A stretch of DNA of 64,000 nt. Origin: Pseudolabrys sp. GTDB taxonomy: Bacteria; Pseudomonadota; Alphaproteobacteria; Rhizobiales; Xanthobacteraceae. The position numbers and the translations under genes are program-made. The notes below the pieces were generated by a model. The model was not told the DNA's origin. It made no database searches and was given only the letters and a program-made list of their open reading frames with translations. Positions 59,035-64,000 of this stretch are shown here, piece after piece; position 1 is the first letter of the stretch; each line of letters begins with the position of its first letter. The DNA is taken from contig JALHNV010000007.1 in NCBI GenBank assembly GCA_022843325.1, forward strand, positions 1 through 64,000, written 5' to 3'.

Positions 59035-59468
59035 GGCTTGGCGACCTTAGAACGAGAAAACTCTAATTCCGCGCTCTCTCGCGTTGTGCTCCCCCCACCG
59101 GTCCCCGCGTCTTGCTGAGAGTTCCCGACCACCCCCGGGCTATAGATGTTCGCCATATCCTTAGCGGCTTGTTCAGCCTGTAGGCTGGCAGCCGCCTTGA
59201 ATGAGTCGACGAAAGTTCGCACCTCACGCTGCAAGTGCTCGGCCAATGCGCCATAGCTCTTGGCCATGCGCGCCTTCATTTCGGCCGAGACAATTGAGTG
59301 CTGATTTGTGGCCTGCTTCGCCATGCGTGGCGGCACCGGTGTGGTCAGGGCTAGCTCAATGCCCCAGCCGACATTGAGGCGCGCCTGAAGGGTCGCACGC
59401 TCTAAGCCATATTCGCGTGCCCATGCGGCAACACACATGCGGCGACCTTTGTATCTAATGAAGTTCAT
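59031..59468 (-). CDS. HTH-like protein of the late operon
   Basis: A 145-residue protein. The first ~50 residues (FIRYKGRRMCVAAWAREYGL, then ATLQARLNVGWGIELALTTP) look like the helix-turn-helix region found in phage HNH and homing-type nucleases. The rest is helical, with Gln, Ser and Thr near the end. No nuclease motif is visible in it. It starts 14 bases inside the HNH gene, so both may be made together, possibly as DNA-recognition and cutting parts of one enzyme. Confidence 0.65.
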   Translation of the reverse strand: MNFIRYKGRRMCVAAWAREYGLERATLQARLNVGWGIELALTTPVPPRMAKQATNQHSIVSAEMKARMAKSYGALAEHLQREVRTFVDSFKAAASLQAEQAAKDMANIYSPGVVGNSQQDAGTGGGSTTRESAELEFSRSKVAKP

Positions 59469-59829
59469 TGGGCTGTTCCTTGCTTGATTCAATGGATTGC
59501 TTTCGGCTCGAATGACACGGCGAACCGGCCATTGGCTGCCAATTGGCGCGGCTCCAGAACAGCCGCATGTCGCCGCGATGGGGTATCTTGTGGTCGACCA
59601 TGTCGGAGGCGCGACCGCAGCCGCAGGCACACAGACGGTTCTCAGGAAGCGCAAGGAAGGCCTTCGATTCCTTCTGCCACTTCCCGTCATAGCCGCGCTC
59701 GCGAGCGGTTGGGCGCGTTGCCTCATACCGCGCATTGCGCTCTTGCATCCGCTGGCGCTGGCACTCGCATAGAATACCAGCCGCAACTTGCCTGCCGCAG
59801 TTACAAATCCGGGGACCACGCATAGGCAT
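59455..59829 (-). CDS. Phage HNH endonuclease
   Basis: A 124-residue protein with two zinc-type Cys clusters (CNCG and CEC near the start; CACGC around 67-71) and the HNH core MVDHKIPHRGDMRLFW, with His80, Asn96 (ANWQP) and His106 (CHSS). HNH proteins near terminase genes assist packaging in many HK97-like phages. Here it is separated from the terminase genes by five genes. Its ATG overlaps the upstream stop by one base. Confidence 0.88.
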   Translation of the reverse strand: MPMRGPRICNCGRQVAAGILCECQRQRMQERNARYEATRPTARERGYDGKWQKESKAFLALPENRLCACGCGRASDMVDHKIPHRGDMRLFWSRANWQPMAGSPCHSSRKQSIESSKEQPNELH

Positions 59830-60392
59830 TAGCGCTGCCTCCCGATCGATCGGAGGCCGTGCAAGCCAACGCGGTCAAGTTTCGCGTTGTCCGGCGCAGT
59901 GCGAGGCGCTTCCGGCTCAGCGCCGCCGTGTATCGCGCGAAGCATTTCTAGATGGCCGTTGTAAGCTTCCAGAATTTCCGCGGGCGTTTCTTGCCACGCT
60001 TGTTCCGGTGACCAGCCGAGCCAGCCCGTCGCAATCCGATAGAGCTTGGTATGAAACTCCGCGAAAGTGATCGGCTCACCAGTATTTTTCTGTTGCTTAC
60101 CCTCCGGATCGACACCGGCAAGCGACAAAACGTGGTTTGCCACCCCGTTGATCAGGCCGGGTATGACTTCGGCAAGAGGAACGTTTTTGATAGCGCTTAG
60201 AACGTCGGCGCGGTCATCGCTGTTAGTGATCACCTCGACGATCACCGCCAAATTACCATCGCCGATCTTGGCTAGGAGCTTGTCAAAGCCGCCGTAAGCC
60301 CGCTCAAGACGAAATGCGGCCCGCAGAGTCGGCCGAAGTCGAACCGGTGATGCAGCACCGATTTGAACCACGATATCTTCTGCGAGCCGCAT
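59829..60392 (-). CDS. Tail-assembly-chaperone-like protein (fused)
   Basis: A 187-residue protein. The N-terminal part (RLRPTLRAAFRLERAYGG, DGNLAVIVEVITNS) resembles the gp10/TAC_11 type of chaperone. The second part (EFHTKLYRIATGWLGW, SPEQAWQETPAEILEAYNGHL) resembles the short TAC_6-type chaperone (GWSP, TPAE motif) that in gene-transfer-agent-like clusters is a separate gene. The two are in one frame here. It would bind the tape measure while the tail tube forms. Confidence 0.75.
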   Translation of the reverse strand: MRLAEDIVVQIGAASPVRLRPTLRAAFRLERAYGGFDKLLAKIGDGNLAVIVEVITNSDDRADVLSAIKNVPLAEVIPGLINGVANHVLSLAGVDPEGKQQKNTGEPITFAEFHTKLYRIATGWLGWSPEQAWQETPAEILEAYNGHLEMLRAIHGGAEPEAPRTAPDNAKLDRVGLHGLRSIGRQR

Positions 60393-60395
60393 AGC

Positions 60396-60848
60396 TTAGG
60401 CCGCCACCGGCAGCGAGTAAGGACGGCCTTGAACAGTGGCAGCGATTGGGGTTCCGGCGCCGTGTGTGCCGCTGAAGTCGGCAAGCAGCTTCAAGAACGA
60501 TTTGTGGCCGATGTAGCCAACCCGCGTGAGTGTTGCAGCAGCATGGGCCGCAGTCAGGGCCATGATGATGCCCCCACTGGCGACGGTGACGCCCTGCACA
60601 TCGCCCTGCTCAACCGCGACGTAATCCTCCGCATCGGGCGCGCTGCCATCGGCCTTAGGATCAGCATGGGTGAGCACAAACTCAATCTTGTTTGTGCCGG
60701 AAAACGTGATGCCGCCGACGCCCACCTGAAGGGTGAGCATCGCGGCTGCCAAGTTGCGAAGATCAATCGCAACCGGCGTGTTATCAGCAGCGTAAGCCGC
60801 CGGGGCGATGGCTTCGACCACCGCAAGATTGTTATAAAGATCACGCAT
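60396..60848 (-). CDS. Putative phage structural protein (decoration or tail)
   Basis: A 150-residue protein that begins MRDLYNNLAVVEAI and ends with a KSFLKLLADFSGTHG and GRPYSLPVAA region. It is rich in Ala, Thr and Gly, with beta-strand patterns. Proteins with this start and size often follow the major capsid gene in Rhizobiales phages, so it is likely a capsid-decorating protein; a tail-tube role is the alternative. Position 28 bases behind the capsid gene supports a structural role. Confidence 0.65.
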   Translation of the reverse strand: MRDLYNNLAVVEAIAPAAYAADNTPVAIDLRNLAAAMLTLQVGVGGITFSGTNKIEFVLTHADPKADGSAPDAEDYVAVEQGDVQGVTVASGGIIMALTAAHAAATLTRVGYIGHKSFLKLLADFSGTHGAGTPIAATVQGRPYSLPVAA

Positions 60849-60875
60849 TAGTTCGTTCCTTTCGAGCGATTCCGC

Positions 60876-62447
60876 TTAAGCGGTAGCCATTTTGAGTTTG
60901 CGGAAAGCCCGGGGCTGGATCACGTCGCCGCCGACGCGACGAGTCGCGTGGAAGCGCGTCATTCCAGTGGTCGCGAGCAGATACGGATTCGCCAAAACCG
61001 AAAGATCGATCCGATCAAGGATTCGGTAGCCGGCGAAGTTGCCGTAAATGATTGGGAACGACCCGCTTGCTACGTCCGGCATATCGATAGACTCGACAAC
61101 CGGTCGGCCAAGGATGGTTTCGGGCTGGCCAGCCTGAAGGCCCGGCTGCCAGAGGTAGTTGTTTTGCAGGTCCTTGATCTTGCGAATGGTCGCAAGCGTC
61201 GTCCCGTTCAGCATCCAAACGCCAGCATTCCGGTAAACGGCCGGGAGGGCGTACAGCAGCGAAATCAGAGCATCGGCGCTGAGAACCGTCGCGTGTCCAT
61301 TAAGCGAGAACGCGATGGCGTCGCTCTTCATAAACCCCTTGGGCTGGAGGTTGCCGTCGCCATTGACGAACGCCGAGCCCTCCTTCGCGCCGAAGTCTTC
61401 AGCCAACGCAAGGCGCACTTCGCCTTCTACGTCAGCGGCGGAGTCCTGCAACAGTTGATTCGAGATATCGACGTAGGTGTTGATTTCCTTAGTCGGCACT
61501 TCGAGCTGGCCGAACGCCGGATCGGACGATTCCGATTCCTGATTTTCGCCCTTCCACTTCGCATTGGTGACACCGGTGCGCTTGCCCAAGGTCACCGAAG
61601 GCTGGCTAGTCTGCTTGACCGACGCCACCGATCGGATGGGTGAGAACTCGATGAGGTCGCGAACGAACTCGGCCGAGAATTCAGTCGGGGCGAAGTAGCC
61701 CGCGCTCGGATCAGTGCTGACCCGCAGCGCCTTGGCTTCAACGACTTCGGCGCGACCTGAGCGCAGATAGCCGGTAAACGCTTTGCGTTCGGGACCGGCA
61801 ACGTTGTCGTTGTCGGCGTGAGTATTGTCGTTCGCTGGGCGATTAAGCCGAGCTTCCATCTTGTCGAGACGTTCGGTTACACCGCCGAAGGTCTTCACGG
61901 TTTCGGCAACAGCGCCGATTTTCGTTTCCAGTGCCGCAAAGTCCGGGGCAAGGACTGCATTTGCTTCGCTCAATTTAAGCTCCAATTCATTGGAGGAAGC
62001 GCCTGCATTCGCCGCCTTTGCTGTGGTTATTCGCGCGCCGGGATGGCTCGGAATGGGGACAATCGACACCTCATGAAGATCGAGGGCCGAGATCATTCGG
62101 CCACCGCCTCTACGGGCAGCAGCTTTCTTTGTGACAAAACCAATAGAGAGGCCGGTAACGGCACCCTCCCGCACTAGTGCGCGAACTTCGCGCGCACGGG
62201 CGACATCATCGATCAGCAGACGCCCTTTAACGGTGAGGCCATCGGCAGTTTCTGAGATAGAGTCCCAAACACCGATTGCTTGCGCCTGATCGTGAGCAAA
62301 GAGCATCGGCAGGCGCGCGGGCGAGCTAAAGGCGCCCTTTTCAATCACGTCACCGACGCGATCAGCCGAACCGAACGGCCAAGCCAAGCCGGTGATTGTT
62401 CCGGCGTCATCGACCGTAATCGCCGCTTTGAATTCAAGAGTTTCCAT
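60876..62447 (-). CDS. HK97-type prohead protease fused to major capsid protein
   Basis: A 523-residue fusion. Residues 1-150 are a serine prohead protease: LTVKGRLL, LPMLFAHDQAQAIGVW with His52, and EGAVTGLSIGF with Ser101, then LHEVSIVPIPSHPGA. A linker rich in Asn and Asp with a coiled-coil delta-like section (155-225) leads into the HK97-fold capsid domain (STDPSAGYFAPTEFSAEFVRD to the C-terminus). The protease would cut itself and the delta region free. ATG 62447 is preferred; the longer frame starts inside the upstream gene. Confidence 0.95.
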   Translation of the reverse strand: METLEFKAAITVDDAGTITGLAWPFGSADRVGDVIEKGAFSSPARLPMLFAHDQAQAIGVWDSISETADGLTVKGRLLIDDVARAREVRALVREGAVTGLSIGFVTKKAAARRGGGRMISALDLHEVSIVPIPSHPGARITTAKAANAGASSNELELKLSEANAVLAPDFAALETKIGAVAETVKTFGGVTERLDKMEARLNRPANDNTHADNDNVAGPERKAFTGYLRSGRAEVVEAKALRVSTDPSAGYFAPTEFSAEFVRDLIEFSPIRSVASVKQTSQPSVTLGKRTGVTNAKWKGENQESESSDPAFGQLEVPTKEINTYVDISNQLLQDSAADVEGEVRLALAEDFGAKEGSAFVNGDGNLQPKGFMKSDAIAFSLNGHATVLSADALISLLYALPAVYRNAGVWMLNGTTLATIRKIKDLQNNYLWQPGLQAGQPETILGRPVVESIDMPDVASGSFPIIYGNFAGYRILDRIDLSVLANPYLLATTGMTRFHATRRVGGDVIQPRAFRKLKMATA

Positions 62448-62772
62448 TGGGTGCCCCCGGCTTAGCGGCACCGAACCAAAGCACCTCAAGAATGCTCACA
62501 GAGAGCGGATAGATTTCTGAAAGCGGGCGATTGACCGCATAGGCCGCCACAAGCGCGTCAGCATCTTTGGGAGACGTTCCGCCACCGATAAGCGCAAGCC
62601 TAATCGTTTCGGTCACATCGCCATGTTTAAAGTCGCCAGCAAAAAGACGACGGCACAAGCCGCCAATACCAGCACCGGTCTTGCGTTCAAGCTCAAGGAT
62701 CAACTCCGGGGTTATAGAAAAGTCGCGCTCGCCGTCCCCGAAGAATGCACGATGGGTAAGATCCACAGTCAT
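62434..62772 (-). CDS. GTA gp10-like tail assembly chaperone (TAC_11 type)
   Basis: A 112-residue protein: FFGDGERDFSITPELILELE, GAGIGGLCRRLFAGDF, VTETIRLALIGGGTSP and DALVAAYAVNRPL match the gene-transfer-agent gp10 family, a tail-assembly chaperone. It overlaps the portal stop by four bases and the capsid-fusion start by 14, so it is translated in the head part of the operon, an odd place for a tail protein. Confidence 0.85.
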   Translation of the reverse strand: MTVDLTHRAFFGDGERDFSITPELILELERKTGAGIGGLCRRLFAGDFKHGDVTETIRLALIGGGTSPKDADALVAAYAVNRPLSEIYPLSVSILEVLWFGAAKPGAPNGNS

Positions 62773-63965
62773 GCGGCCACCGCAGTAGTCGTGGTGTTTG
62801 GATTTTCGAACTTTTCGCCGCCGACATAGGGCGGGCGGTTTTCAGCAGCCCGCGCCTCGTTAGGATTGAGAATGCGAGCGGCGATAGCCTTCGCGTAGGC
62901 ATCCATGCGGGTAGCAAGATCACCCTTCACAAAGTCGTCTAGCAAGAACTCGGCAAAATGCGTTTTCCGCTCTTGAACCGAAAAGAGCTTGAGCCGGATT
63001 TCACCCTCCCAAGCCGAAATCCAGCGGCGAAGGGAGAAATCGATGAAGTCGCGGCGCATCGCCTCGGAGTTGGCCCAAGTCGCGCGGCCGTACTCCATCA
63101 TGAAAATCGGCGGCACCCGAAAGACCCGCGCGACTTCTTCAATCGAGAACCGGCGCAACTCCAGGAACTGGGCGTCCACGGAATTGAAGGTGATCGGCTG
63201 AAACTCAAGGCCCTGTTCGAGGACAGGTGTCCCGCCGGACGTTCCAGCACCAAAGCGGGCACGCCATGCCGCGCCCATGCGACCGGCAGCTTCGGCACCG
63301 AGCTTATCGGGCGTTTTCAGGACACCATCCGGTCGCCCGCCATTTCCGAATAGGGTAGCCGCGTGGCGCTCCATGATTAGGGCGAGGCCAATCGCTTCGC
63401 GGCCCTCGCTCAGCAGCCCGCGCGGGGTTGGCGATGGAATATGGAGAATGTCTTGACGGGCGATGATCCGAGCAGGCTTCCCGCGTTCGGTCACCTGATA
63501 CACCGGCTCCGAATTGGAGACGCCAACCGTAACCGGGGTCTGCTCTGGATCGAGCCTGATCAGCTCAACGGGCTTGCCGTCTACCCGGTTAATGAAGGCC
63601 ATGCCGCCGTTGGGATGGAGCAAGGCGTCCCGGGTGATTTCCTCGCGAAACTTGGCCGCAGGCGTCCAATCGTTTGCTAGATCGTGCAACAGGGCATAGG
63701 CGGGATGATCGGGGTCGCGCTCTTTCGCGCCCTCTTCACTGCGCTGATAGACGTGGACCGGAAGCTGGCCGATGGTTTCGGCAATCGCCTGTACGGCGCA
63801 GCGGACTGGGGCGCATTCCATCGCCGTGCGCGGCGTTACTGCGATGCCGCTTGCCGCTGGCGAGGCCCCGAACAAGTCGGTCAGCCAAGCCTCAGGCGCG
63901 GCTAATCCGGCCTTCGCTTCGAGGCTAAACCACTTCGATGGTAGGGATAAAATCCGATTGAGCAT
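62769..63965 (-). CDS. HK97-family portal protein
   Basis: A 398-residue portal. CAPVRCAVQAIAETIGQLPV near the start, HPAYALLHDLANDWTPA, then ARQDILHIPSPTPRGLL and the C-terminal EEVARVFRVPPIFM and ATWANSEAMRRDFIDFSL stretches are the family pattern. The dodecameric portal is the DNA gate of the capsid. It is the first late gene visible in the window; another gene may lie beyond the right edge. Its start may use ATG 63965. Confidence 0.96.
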   Translation of the reverse strand: MLNRILSLPSKWFSLEAKAGLAAPEAWLTDLFGASPAASGIAVTPRTAMECAPVRCAVQAIAETIGQLPVHVYQRSEEGAKERDPDHPAYALLHDLANDWTPAAKFREEITRDALLHPNGGMAFINRVDGKPVELIRLDPEQTPVTVGVSNSEPVYQVTERGKPARIIARQDILHIPSPTPRGLLSEGREAIGLALIMERHAATLFGNGGRPDGVLKTPDKLGAEAAGRMGAAWRARFGAGTSGGTPVLEQGLEFQPITFNSVDAQFLELRRFSIEEVARVFRVPPIFMMEYGRATWANSEAMRRDFIDFSLRRWISAWEGEIRLKLFSVQERKTHFAEFLLDDFVKGDLATRMDAYAKAIAARILNPNEARAAENRPPYVGGEKFENPNTTTTAVAA

Positions 63966-64000
63966 AGGTGTGCCGGGCCAAGAGTTGGCTGGCTCGACAC

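Larger units (their letters stand above)
47017..64000. mobile_element. Integrated tailed prophage (left part; continues past the window)
   Basis: It starts behind tRNA-Lys with a tyrosine integrase, goes on through an A+T-richer accessory segment (48.3-53.6 kb) and then a head and tail morphogenesis operon read leftward (portal to tape measure). Its capsid, terminase and connector proteins are HK97-like. No tail-tip or fibre, holin, endolysin or repressor genes are visible, and the right attachment site is not in the window. It could be an intact phage with the missing parts to the right, a defective prophage, or a satellite-like element. Confidence 0.92.

Noticed and set aside
53727-63965. 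A gene transfer agent instead of a prophage
   Set aside because: Some proteins look GTA-like, but an integrase next to a tRNA, accessory genes and the non-GTA order favour a prophage.

Overview
The window is G+C-rich chromosomal DNA from an alphaproteobacterium, most likely a Hyphomicrobiales member near Bradyrhizobium, Rhodopseudomonas or Pseudolabrys (Nitrobacteraceae/Xanthobacteraceae). This is inferred from gene content: a phosphatidylcholine synthase (Pcs), an NdvB/NdvC-like beta-glucan locus of the Bradyrhizobium type, an IalB-family periplasmic protein, SdhE, HspQ, a malyl-CoA lyase-type CitE enzyme, and REP-like intergenic palindromes of the kind common in that group. No rRNA or CRISPR array is present, and the only tRNA gene seen is tRNA-Lys(TTT).

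Positions 1-46,940 are ordinary host chromosome. Left to right they hold: small secreted or membrane proteins (GlsB; a Cys-rich protein that looks frameshifted); an Asp/Asn beta-hydroxylase family enzyme; rimO; a biotin block (bioA facing left with a trailing amidohydrolase gene, bioF-bioD facing right); two overlapping M20 metallohydrolases; a long leftward run with a quinone oxidoreductase, two tandem SDR paralogues, pcs and a DUF1326/DUF2182 pair; a UbiH-type monooxygenase; an AEC transporter; a CitE-family lyase; hspQ and ialB; a rightward run with a Tat-exported peptide-binding protein, a degenerate adenylate-forming protein, a degenerate GGDEF protein, a DsbA-family oxidoreductase, a zinc alcohol dehydrogenase and a GMC oxidoreductase; DNA repair genes mfd and recG around sdhE; a DUF502 gene; the amino-sugar genes glmU-glmS; and an ndvC-like/ndvB-like cyclic glucan locus.

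From tRNA-Lys (46,941-47,016) to the right edge the DNA is the left part of an integrated prophage. A tyrosine integrase lies directly beside the tRNA gene. Next comes an A+T-richer accessory segment (48.3-53.6 kb) with a catalytically degenerate integrase-like protein, small orphan genes, an Mrr-like nuclease preceded by an overlapping 15-residue upstream ORF, and a protein with HUH-endonuclease motifs. The rest is a tightly overlapping leftward late operon: portal, tail-assembly chaperone, protease-capsid fusion, putative decoration protein, second chaperone-like protein, HNH nuclease, head-tail connectors, terminase small and large subunits, tape measure. The order is unusual because the terminase genes come late, between the head-closure and tape-measure genes. 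No tail-tip, lysis or repressor gene is visible. The right attachment site is outside the window.

The items most worth following are the accessory segment of the prophage (candidate defence cargo and a candidate small RNA), the odd late-gene order, and the host gene trio of an orphan binding protein with two apparently enzyme-dead partners. All functional statements rest on reading motifs and gene order by eye; no database search was run.
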